This document shows, one piece after another, positions 16,368 through 26,200 of a stretch of DNA of 64,000 bases. Below the pieces are notes generated by a model that was not told the origin of the DNA, ran no database searches, and was given only the letters and a program-made list of their open reading frames with translations. This DNA is from Dendrophyllia cribrosa. Lineage: Eukaryota > Cnidaria > Anthozoa > Scleractinia > Dendrophylliidae. A program made the translations under genes and the position numbers. The DNA is taken from the NCBI GenBank assembly GCA_024195265.1, contig JAJLRJ010000006.1:6855639-6919638 (forward strand), given 5' to 3'. Numbering within the stretch: position 1 is the stretch's first letter; the number at the start of each line of letters is the position of its first letter.

Positions 16368-16636
16368 ATGAAGAAATGGTGTCAGCGAACCGGTTTTTTG
16401 AATAAGAATTCATCAAAAAAAAAAAGTCAAAAAAAAAAAGTCAAAAACGTGATGAAAAAAATCAACAAGAACATTCGAAAACAAGAAAACGAAAAACAAG
16501 CAAGAAAAACACAAAACAAAAAGCACTCTCACTTTCTGGAAACGCTTGGTTGACAAAACAAATTGCCCTTCAAAGACAAGAGACGTCAGCGAAGGGCTTC
16601 CTCGTAGCCTGAGGGATGGCGTCAGCTTTTTTTCCC

Positions 16637-16646
16637 TTTATAAAGG
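16637..16646 (+). promoter_or_regulatory. TATA box in right terminal repeat
   Basis: CCCTTTATAAAGGCTCG, about 90 nt before the ATG at 16730; mirror of 2566-2575. Confidence 0.65.
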
Positions 16647-16729
16647 CTCGCGCTTTGTTCTTTTTTCATTCTTCTCTCATTCGCTTACAACGCAAAGCCA
16701 GACGAGCTGCTCGGCAGAAGAAAACAGTA

Positions 16730-16909
16730 ATGGGTGCAAGATTATCGCAAACACTTGGGACGAGACGATTTCAATTTAAACTCTTTTATCGTCGAGCCAG
16801 GTCCCGCTGGTGGTTCGCGCGTGGTCTGGAGCCAAGTGATGGCGTAAGCCGGGTTTTTCCAGGAAAACGCTGTTCTGAGAAAGACAAGAAAGATTTTTTC
16901 ACGGCGTGA
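16730..16909 (+). CDS. Small basic protein with MGxxxS start, right-repeat copy
   Basis: Second, identical copy of the 59-residue protein carried in the terminal repeat and again transcribed outward. TATA box at 16637-16646 gives a start site near 16670 and this ATG is the first after it. Being inside the repeat, it is the only protein of the element with two gene copies. MGARLS suggests N-myristoylation (established consensus, not tested here); the Arg/Trp-rich centre suggests nucleic-acid or membrane binding. Longer overlapping frames in this repeat are probably chance. Confidence 0.5.
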   Translation: MGARLSQTLGTRRFQFKLFYRRARSRWWFARGLEPSDGVSRVFPGKRCSEKDKKDFFTA

Positions 16910-17627
16910 AAACAAAGATGGTTCCTCGCTAAAAAAATCAGACAACTCTCCTCGTGGAAGGTTTAAGAGGTGGCTTTGGAAAAAGGACAACCTTTTCGGC
17001 AAAAGAAAGGGATTTTTGTACTGCAAAATCCTTCCGCAGGTTCGTAGTTTGTTTGTTTGTCTTTGCTCGATTCGTCATGCGAGGAAAATTTGATTTGTTT
17101 AAAATACTTTCACGTTTCTTCTTTCAAACGAGTTTTCTGCGAGTATTGAATTCAAACTATTTTTTTTTTTTTCTTTTTTCATTCACGGAATGTCCCGGAG
17201 GCGAGCCAAGATGATTTTCGTTCTAACATGCGATGGAATCGAAAGAGAAAGAGAACCCGATTTACGACACGTCTTCGCGGAAAATGTCTGACTTTGAATT
17301 TTTTGCCCTGAAGGTTTTCATGCGGTCTAATTACCAAGTGATTGCTTGTATTATGTTCTGTTAAAAGAATTATTCAGCGCTCGATGATAAGCGCTTTTAT
17401 CACCATAACATCCAGATAAATTTTGCTCAAACCCCGATCGGAAAGTTACTCGAGAAAAGAAGAAAGCGTTAATCCTTGAAATTTTTTCTTGTTGATGATT
17501 TTCATTAAACACGTTATTGAACTTTCATCTTTGTGTGGGCTTCTTCTTTCATATTGGGGATTTTGACTACTTCCCCAATTCATTCCCCAGGAGGATCGTA
17601 CACAGGGAAATTTGACCACTTCCCCCC

Positions 17628-17665
<38 letters not shown>

Positions 17666-18125
17666 AAAAAATTTTGAAAAAAATTTTGAAAAAAATCAAA
17701 AAATTTTTTGAAAAAATTCGATACTCAAAATCACCTATATAAATCAAAAATTGAAAAAAAACTTCAAAAAAAAATTCAAAAAAATTTGAAAAAAAATTGA
17801 AAAATAATTCTAGTCAAAATCCCCTATATAGTGGCTCCTTTTTTTCCGTTGGGTTAACGTCAGCTGACGTCAGCGATGACGTATATAGGAGATTTTGACT
17901 ATGTCCCCATTTCAAAATCCAGCGATGACGTATATAGGAGATTTTGACTATGTCCCCATTTCAAAATCCAGCGATGACGTATATAGGAGATTTTGACTAT
18001 GCCCCCATTTCAAAATCCAGCGATGACGTATATAGGAGATTTTGACTATGCCCCCATTTTAAAATCCAACATGGGCGTGGTTAGGGAAAAATGACTATGC
18101 CCCATGTTGCCCCCCCCTTACTACT

Positions 18126-18130
18126 GATGT
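18126..18130. repeat. Right copy of 5-bp target duplication (GATGT)
   Basis: Second copy of the duplication bordering the inner element. One copy belongs to the polymerase coding frame, and the two flanks are in the same phase if element plus one copy are discounted. Confidence 0.85.
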
Positions 18131-19742
18131 GTTTCAAGAATTCAGGAAAGTTTGTCGGAAACATTATGACGTCGATCCTGCATGGTTTTACACTTCTCCC
18201 GGTTTGGCTTGGGATGCAGCTTTGAAGGAAAGCGGAGTTGAATTGGAACTGCTGAATGACCCAGATATGTTGCTTTTCTTTGAAAGAGGAATTCGTGGAG
18301 GTGTTTCAACCATCCTTCACAGGAGAGCAAGGGCAAATAACAAATTCATGGGAGATGATTTCAATCCGAAACAACCTAGCACATTCATTCCCTATTGGGA
18401 TGCAAATAGCCTCTATGCTTGGGCAATGACAAATCCTCTCCCAGTGGGTGGGTTTGAGTGGATGAACGAAGAAGAATTGAAAAACTGGGAACATGAAAGT
18501 TGTGTATTGGAAGTGGACGTGGAAATCCCAGATGAATTACATGATTTCTTCAATAACCTGCCGCCTCTTCCAGAGAGAGTTGTGACGGGAGGAGTGGAAA
18601 AGTTGATTCCCAACTTAAATGACAAAGAAAAGTTAATTGTGCATCGGAAAATCTTGAAACAAGCTCTGGATCTGGGCTGCCGCTTGAAGAAGATTTGGAG
18701 GGGAGTGAAATTCAAAGAAGAAAAATGGTTGGACTCCTTCATTCGAAAAAACATTGTGTTGAGACAAAAATCCAAGAATGCCTTTGAGAAAGATTTCTTC
18801 AAGTTGATGAACAACGCTGTCTTCGGAAAAACAATGGAAAACATCAGAAAGAGAATTGACTTCCATTTGGCGACGTCGCAAGAACAACTGGTGAAATTCT
18901 CTTCCAAATGCAACTTTGAGCATTGGACAGTGTTTGATGAAAATTTAATTGGAGTTCATATGAAGCGAATCAAAATGATTTTCAACAAACCTGTTTTTGT
19001 AGGGCAAGCAATTTTAGACATTTCAAAGACTTTGATCTATGACTTCCACTATGAATATGTCAAAAAGAAATGGGAAAAAGCTCAGTTGTGTTTCACTGAC
19101 ACTGACTCCCTGCTCTATGAAATTGAAACAGAAAATTTGTTTGCGGACATCGCAGGAGATATTAATGCGAAATTTGATACTTCCGAATTTTCTGAAAAAC
19201 ATCCTTGCGTTGTGGATGGTACTCTGGAGAGGAAAAACAAGAAAGTTTTGGGACTGATGAAAGATGAAACTCGTGGAGAAACCATTGAAGAATTTGTGGG
19301 ATTGAGATCAAAACTATATTCCTTCAAGTTGCATGGAGGCGGGGGAACAAAGAAATGCAAAGGTGTAAAAAAGAAAGTTGTGAAAAAGCGACTCTCGCAT
19401 GAAGACTTTGTTGCCTGCTTGGAAAGCCAAAAACCGGCAATGAGACAGATGAATTGCATCAGAAGTTGGAAGCATGAACTCTTTTCCCAAACTGTGAACA
19501 AAACTGCATTGAGTGCAAATGATGACAAACGATTTGTGTGTGAAGATGGGATTGCCACTCTCGCTTGGGGGCATTGGCGACTTGAGGGAATAGGGGAGAA
19601 AGAGCCGCCACGAGTGAAATCTGATGAAAAACAACGGATAGTTGAGGTGGGTTGGGAAGAAGTTCAAAAAGAACCACCACGAGTGAAATTTGATGGAAAA
19701 CAACAGATTGAGGAGTTATTGAGGATGGTTGAGATTGGTTGA
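18126..19742 (+). CDS. polB: Family-B DNA polymerase, 3' part, interrupted
   Basis: Carboxy-terminal part of the same polymerase, separated from its 5' part by the 17-kb inner element. It contains the polymerase palm and fingers motifs: TSPGLAWDAAL near the start, motif A (WDANSLYAW), motif B (LMNNAVFGKTMEN) and motif C with the catalytic pair (FTDTDSLLYEIE). All key residues are present and the frame is open, so the gene seems to have been intact when it was interrupted. The last 45 residues hold a near-duplicate of EPPRVKxDxKQ (around 19604 and 19672), which looks like a local duplication outside the conserved domain. The gene ends 24 bp before the fold-back that appears to be the right terminus of the outer element. 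As it stands this half has no proper start codon. Confidence 0.9.
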   Translation, partial: DVFQEFRKVCRKHYDVDPAWFYTSPGLAWDAALKESGVELELLNDPDMLLFFERGIRGGVSTILHRRARANNKFMGDDFNPKQPSTFIPYWDANSLYAWAMTNPLPVGGFEWMNEEELKNWEHESCVLEVDVEIPDELHDFFNNLPPLPERVVTGGVEKLIPNLNDKEKLIVHRKILKQALDLGCRLKKIWRGVKFKEEKWLDSFIRKNIVLRQKSKNAFEKDFFKLMNNAVFGKTMENIRKRIDFHLATSQEQLVKFSSKCNFEHWTVFDENLIGVHMKRIKMIFNKPVFVGQAILDISKTLIYDFHYEYVKKKWEKAQLCFTDTDSLLYEIETENLFADIAGDINAKFDTSEFSEKHPCVVDGTLERKNKKVLGLMKDETRGETIEEFVGLRSKLYSFKLHGGGGTKKCKGVKKKVVKKRLSHEDFVACLESQKPAMRQMNCIRSWKHELFSQTVNKTALSANDDKRFVCEDGIATLAWGHWRLEGIGEKEPPRVKSDEKQRIVEVGWEEVQKEPPRVKFDGKQQIEELLRMVEIG

Positions 19743-19766
19743 ATTTTATGCTGAATTTGGCGTTTT

Positions 19767-20085
19767 AGTAGTTAGTCATTGAGAAAGCTGGCTCACTTCT
19801 ATTTCACGCTAATTTCGAACGTATTTCATTGCGTAGTCATTCCCTAAGTTCAACGCAATAGGAACTCGTTCCTCATATCACACAACCTATTCAAGTCAAT
19901 GGGAAACGTGTCAGATTAGTGTGAGATAGATTTGAACCAGTTTTAACAATAAACTATACAATGAAATACGTTCGAAATTAGCGTGAAATAGAAGTGAGCC
20001 AGTTTTAACAATAAACTATACAATGAAATACGTTCGAAATTAGCGTGAAATAGAAGTGAGCCAGCTTTCTCAATGACTAACTACT
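19767..20085. repeat. Fold-back with AGTAGT...ACTACT ends, probable right terminus of outer element
   Basis: About 66 bp at 19767-19832 are repeated in inverted form at 20020-20085, ending ACTACT. Between them a unit of 62 bp (CAGTTTTAACAATAAAC...) is tandemly duplicated. The tip AGTAGTTAG shares AGTAGT with the inner element's terminus. No duplication of flanking bases is seen around this 319-bp unit, so it fits the end of the outer Polinton better than an independent insertion; the outer left end is outside the window. Confidence 0.6.
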
Positions 20086-20219
20086 ATTCATTAGACAACT
20101 TCTATCTGATCTTCAACTAATGCCTACTTTGTTGATCTCCTGCACCTCTCCAACAACTGTTAAAGCCCCTATGATGAACTAACACTTCTTGAAATAATTA
20201 TATGAAACATATGACTTAC

Positions 20220-20278
20220 GTGCTTCTTATGTAACTGGCAAGCAGTTTGGCCAGGGAGTCCAGATCAACATCATGGTC
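20220..20278 (-). CDS. USP34: USP34 exon (last in window)
   Basis: 59 bp, acceptor TTTTGACAG and donor GTAAGT, encoding [19 protein letters not shown]; ends in phase 2. The following intron holds both Polinton-type elements. Confidence 0.85.
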
Positions 20279-23200
20279 CTGTCAAAAACATAAACGTTTC
20301 AAATCTACACAAGCAAACACCATTTCTAGAACACAGGAAAAGTTGCACTAAGATTGCAAAACTCTTTTGATTTAAGGAGCTTATGAGAGGTTTGGACTAT
20401 AGTGATTTGACTGGAAAATATTGGTATTTTGGAAAAGTGGTCGCTTAGGAGAGGTGGTCGCTCACAAGAGGTTTGGACTATAGTGATTTGACTGGAAGAA
20501 ATTTGGTATTTTGGAAAAGTGGTCGCTTAGGAAAGGTAGTTGCTTACGAGAGGTTTGGACTATAGTGATTTGACTGGAAGAAATTTGGTATTTTGGAAAA
20601 GTAGTCGCATAGGAGAGGTGGACGCTTACAAGAGGTTTGGACTATAGTGATTTGACTGGAAAATATTGGTATTTTTGAAAAATGAACAATTATGAGAGGT
20701 AGTCGCTTATGAGAGGTTTGGACTATAGTGATTTGACTGGAAGAAATTTGGAATTTTGGAAAAGTGGTCGCTTAGGAGAGGTGGTTGCTTACGAGAGGTT
20801 TGGCCTATAGTGATTTGACTGGAAAATATTGGTATTTTGGAAAAGTGATTGCTTAGGGGAGGTGGTCACTTACAAGAGGTTTGGACTATAGTGATTTGAC
20901 TGGAAAATATTGGTATTTTGGAAAAATGATCGCTTACGAGAGGTAGTCGCTTATGAGAGGTTTGGACTTTAGTGATTTGACTGGAAGAAATTTGGAATTT
21001 TGGAAAAGTGGTCGCTTAGGAGAGGTGGTCGCTTACGAGAGGTTTGGCCTATAGTGATTTGACTGGAAGAAATTTGGAATTTTGGAAAAGTGGTCGCTTA
21101 GGAGAGGTGGTCGCTTACGAGAGGTTTGGCCTATAGTGATTTGACTGGAAAATATTGGTATTTTGGAAAAGTGATTGCTTAGGGGAGGTGGTCGCTTACA
21201 AGAGGTTTGGACTATAGTGATTTGACTGGAAAATATTGGTATTTTGGAAAACTGATCGCTTAGGAGAGGTGGTCGCTTACGAGAGGTTTGGCCTATAGTG
21301 ATTTGACTGGAAAAAATTTGGTATTTTGGAAAAGTGGTCGCTTAGGAGAGGTGGTCGCTTACTAGAGGTTTACCCTATAGTGATTTGACTGGAAAATAAT
21401 GGTATTTTGGAAAAGTGATTGCTTAGGAGAGGTGGACACTTACAAGAGGTTTGGACTATAGTGATTTGACTGGAAAATATTGGTATTTTGGAAAAGTAAT
21501 CACTTTCGAGAGGTGGTCGCTTACGAGAGGTTTGGACTATAGTAATTTGACTGGAAAATATTGGTATTTTGGAAAAGTGATCGCTTAGGAGAGGTGGTCG
21601 CTTACGAGAGGTTTGGGGTAATAGTGATTTAACTGGAAAATATTGGTATTTTGGAAAAGTGATCGCTTACGAGAGGTGATCATACATGGAGGTCCAACTG
21701 TACTGTACAGTAGCCATGCACCTCTTCAGAACTTCTAATTTCATTGGACCTGGTTATCACGCACATGTATTGTTTTCAGGGCTAGGGTCCAGTGTTCTGT
21801 TGTGTTCTACTGTTTTCTCAGCCAATCCTGTGAGGTGTTCCAAGACGTGTATACCACCTTGTACAGTACAGTACATGTTATATCTTAATATACCTTTTGA
21901 CCTCCCTCCACTGTCGGCAAGCCATCTACAAGTCTGCACAGAATTGAGAAGTACTCTCGTGCACTGGGCTCTTGCCGCCTTCCATGGGAATTTTCTTTTG
22001 ATTGAAGAGATTGCGCTACAGGAAGAGAATCTAGCAAAGCATCCATCAATTGTATGAGGCAGGAGTTTTCTTTGATCAGGCTCAGACGGTACAATCCACG
22101 GCAGGCTTCAAATCTAACACTGGGCTGAAATATGAGAAAAAAATGTATTTTAAACATGTCACTACATGTAGTTCAAAATCAAATGCTCCTGTGAGCCAAC
22201 TGGTGAATATGAAACATTTGCACCCTCCCTTCTCCTAGACAGTTTGCTTTTTCGAACCCCACCCCACCCCACCCCACCCTCCCTCCAATGCTGTCCCCAT
22301 GGGTAAGACAAGCTCAATGTCCACTTCCCCCCCATCCCACACCGAACCCCACCCCCTGCATTCAACTCCCCACATCGTACACTCCCCTCCCTCCAACACC
22401 ATCCCCATGGGTAGGACAGGTGTCCACTACATATGGCAGGATTAATGTCCACCTACCCTACCCTCTCCTAGGCATTTTGCTACAACGACACCTCCCCCAA
22501 CACCCCTTTCATCCAACTCCTCACCCTCACCTCCCTTTAATGGGTAGGACAGATGACCATTACATATTTCAGGCTCAATGTCACGGTAGATCTAGTGAAA
22601 TTTTGTCGCACTGCTGTAACTTTGATGCCACACGTAATTCATGAGTTACAAAGACAGACCCAGACCAGCTTAAGTGTATTTCAGAGGTGTTACCTCTTTA
22701 GCTAAAAGTACCAGCTGTTGAAGCCAAGGTTTAAAGTTGCTCTGTTGAAGAAGGGAACTTCTAACAGTGCTATCAGTGAAGGCAGCAGATACAAGCAACG
22801 ACACAGCATGATGAACAACTGCACAAGAAAGAAAACAATAAAATATTTAATGGAAATTAAACCAAAAATGGAAAAACAGCCATAAAGGACTTTAAAAGGA
22901 CCAATAGGTATTTCATCCATAAATTAATAAATGAATTACGACTCTGTTTAGCCTGGATGTTAAAGGGGCACTGTCCCACCAAAATAACAAATTTTTGCTA
23001 AGCTTATTTAATTTCCATTTTATATCGCCAAATGGCACCAAATATACAGCTAAATTGGATAAAAAGATTCTAAAGAGCAAAACAGAAGCAGTAACTTGGA
23101 GATAAAGTGCAGGATTGCAAGGATAGAAGTGGATTACAGTCCATTAAATTTGATTTTGTGACAGGCGGTCAAGAAATCAAAATTGCCATTCTTGTGACAA

Positions 23201-26200
23201 TTTCACGTTTTTATCCGTTATTTTGTCTCTCGGTAATATTCTTTGCTTTCGTCACTTTTGGCTAGTTTTTCTAACTTGTTATTTCAAGATAATAAAGGAA
23301 GCTTAAAGCAAGACCCTGGCCATTATCATTTAAACACGATATACATGTATCAGCCGGGAAGCAAGTCACAAATTTATTTTTTAATAAGCATGATCTGGAC
23401 AATATTCACACAAAAGTGGTAACCAAGAAATAGAGGTTATTCAGCGTGTAGCTGTGTAATGCAGCAGAGTATTTTTACAAGTCAGTTTTTATTTTTTCAA
23501 GCCTTTAGGCGAGAAAAAATAAAACTGAGGAATAAAAATGCCCAGCCCTATTACATAACTTTTCTCTGACTAAATTGTTTATTATATGCAACAGTAATCT
23601 TCTCCTAAAACTAACTTTTTTAAACTGTTTTCCCTAGCGCGCGGTCAGAAGAGTGTAATAATGTGTCATTACTTGCAATTGTTTTGATGTCGATGTCAGT
23701 AAGGGTTCTACAATGTACAGTATAAAGTTATCCAAAGTAAAAAAAAGTCATTACAATAAGTTGTTAAATTGACAGCTAATTTTAATTTATTAAGTGGCTG
23801 GACTTTAACCCTGTAAGCTCCAATATAATGATTATCAAATTTCTCCTTGTAATATCAATGCTTGATCAATCAGAGAAGTGATGAGAATTAAGGACAAGAT
23901 CAAACAAGATAAATTCTCTTGATATTTGAACAACTTCTCCCCACTAATGCTTTAAGAAACATATGGGGACAGGAAAGGAGGATTTGTATTTTGATGTTGG
24001 GTTAACAGAAAGCTTACCTTCTCCTCCACTAGCTCTGCTCTGACCTCCATGAATTGGCAATGTTGCCTGGTAAGAAATGTGAAGCAGTTTCTCTAGCAGT
24101 AAGTTCACGTTGAGAATGGACATAAGATTAGAAGACAAGCATTTGATGCAAATAACCTCCTCTTTATCCGTACTCTTGTACCTGACACGAAACTGCCCAT
24201 CCTTCTTTTGAATTTGCAGTTTCTTCATATCACTTTCTGATGACGCGAAAACATCATCGTCATCATCACTGCTAAGTTTCATTGTCCCGAACTCACAGAT
24301 TAGTTTTAGCAGGTGTGCAAGACATTCCTGGTGCCACTGTGTCCAAAGTGAGTTTCCTTTCACTTCTAAAGAACCAGACATAAGAGTAAGATACAAGTGA
24401 CGGAGTCCTCCAAACTCAATAAATTGTGATCCCCAAGAGGGAGCCGTAGTTTGTGGCACTACCGCCTCCTTCTCCTCGTCATTATCTGACATGTCAGAAT
24501 CACTACTTAATCGAGAATAAGTTGGTGAAAATTGTGTGTGTGTCTCCTTCGAGGAATTGTGTATCAAGTCTAACACTTGAAGAGAATATAAGAGTTTGTG
24601 AGGAAAGTTTGGGTCCAATAACGATTCCCATACTTTATCCATGGGTTGATCTTTCTCTGCTGGTCTTTCTTCCAAGTCATTTTTGCTACTGTTTCCTTTG
24701 GAGTCAGTGTTTAAACCTCTATCAAAATATCTCAGTTTGTTTAAAATGGACTGGTTTGTCGGTAAAAGGAAAAGGAGTTCCCAAGTAATTCCGCAAAGAA
24801 ACTCAACCCGGCTTTCCATCAGAGGAAGCAATGGAGGTTTCTCATCTTGCTCCATATTGTCCGATTCCTCCAAGACCTCTTCAATGGCAGCTGCCTCTTG
24901 TAAAGTTTCTGGCATCTTAGAAGATTCTGGTAGTGAACTGTCGGCTGTGCTCCCTCTTGAGGCAACAGAACGATCTAAAGCTTCTAAGAAGGCAAAAAGT
25001 TGTTCAAAGTACTGCTCTTGAAGAAGAATGATCATAGGTGTAGAGTCCCACTCTGGTGATGGCAGAGAAGAGGAGGGAATGTAACCGCTATCATGGTGTC
25101 TGTCTCTTCTTACTGCTCCAACAGATACAAACACCAGCTACAATGAATAGGAAGCAACAGTCAGCTATATATAGATAGAGTCAAACCCCTTTGACCCTTT
25201 AATTCCTAAGGGTGCCAAACATAAAAATTCAAGAAAAATCCAAAATTTAATTTCGTTGAATTGAAAAACAAATGACACCATGCAAAGAACAGCGGGCCAG
25301 ACGGCTTTTTCCAGACCGGCTCACGTCAACCTGTCCGGCCCGCTAATGTCACCTTGTGATTCTATTTTCTGTAGAATTGCGTCAGCGGGGCCGTACGGCC
25401 ATATTATAAAGTAAATTACCGCATGCAACCCCACCACGACACTAAAAATTTACGATTAGACAAACGTTCATAATTTTCTTTAAACCAAACTGATAGTATA
25501 CGGGTAGCTAACTGACTTGGCGCATTTGAGAACATTTTTATTGCTCAGAATTACCCAAATTGTCCGTATTAAGGAGGTTAACTTTGTGAGATTGTTTTAA
25601 TTGGGAAGGGAAAAACTGTCCGTTGTCCGTATTGATGGTTTTTGTATTAAGCGGGTAAATGTTAGATAAATATATGGGCGTTTGGCTGGGACCAAATAAT
25701 CGGGTGTTCATATCAAGCGGTTGCTTGTAAAGCGGGGTTCGACTGTACCTGTCTAAACAGACACCCCTCTATAACTACATGATGTAAGAAGGGCACCCAA
25801 ATTTCATTTTGTAACATACTGAAAAACAAATAGTTCAATGTAAAAGTGCTACCAAAGAGGTTTCATTTGAATGGTCACACCATAGGATTGAGCTCAATTT
25901 TCTATTGTACCTGTAAATCTTTGAAGCCCACTTCAGCAAGACTCTTTTCATCCAAGTCAGGTGTTAGTTCATGTCCCTGAGATATGAGTCTGAATGGAGG
26001 GCGCAGTTGAGGAGAGAAGGGTGACAGGGGTGTGTGTTGTGACGAACCATCTCCCAGCTGAGGCTCTTTCTTGAGCTTCTCCTGTAGCTGTTTGCACCAA
26101 AATGTCACCTCCGCACGAAGGTCAGCAACGAGATCTGACGAATTCATCTCAAATGTACCCTAAATCATCGTACAAAGGAAAGTAAGCGAGTGTTGCACTG

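Larger units (their letters stand above)
1088..18125. mobile_element. Inner Polinton-like / adintovirus-like element, about 17.04 kb, no polymerase gene
   Basis: A complete element bounded by near-identical inverted repeats of about 1.74 kb and a 5-bp target duplication. Its termini begin AGTAGTAAGG, in line with the AG start of Polintons. It encodes an rve integrase with chromodomain, double-jelly-roll type major capsid protein, minor-capsid candidate, adenain-type protease and FtsK/HerA-type ATPase, plus several small virion-type proteins. Fifteen or so genes fill the interior with little spacing. No reading frame resembles a DNA polymerase, primase or helicase. The interior is visibly richer in G and C than the surrounding host introns. 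High identity of the two terminal repeats and mostly intact reading frames suggest a recent insertion. Confidence 0.9.
16388..18125 (-). repeat. Right terminal inverted repeat of inner element
   Basis: Inverted copy of 1088-2823, beginning at AACCGGTT and ending CCTTACTACT. It carries the second copy of the outward-facing small gene (16730-16909) and the same 49-bp repeats next to the tip. Near-identity of the two arms, including runs of A and T, argues for recent insertion or copy-based homogenisation. Confidence 0.92.

Noticed and set aside
16546..16779. 77-codon frame in the right terminal repeat and its left mirror (2432-2665)
   Set aside because: It begins upstream of the TATA box and overlaps the better supported 59-codon frame; composition looks like chance.
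16954..17214. 86-codon frame in the right terminal repeat (mirror 1997-2257)
   Set aside because: Phe-rich because of T homopolymers; no separate promoter and no recognisable protein. Could still be read downstream of the 59-codon gene but not supported.
1..19742. One single Polinton with polymerase genes at both ends
   Set aside because: The two pieces are complementary halves of one gene with matching phase and a shared 5-bp duplication, not two genes.
19767..20085. Independent MITE downstream of the polymerase
   Set aside because: No target duplication at its ends and its tip shares AGTAGT with the Polinton terminus, so I favour it as the outer element's end; not fully excluded.
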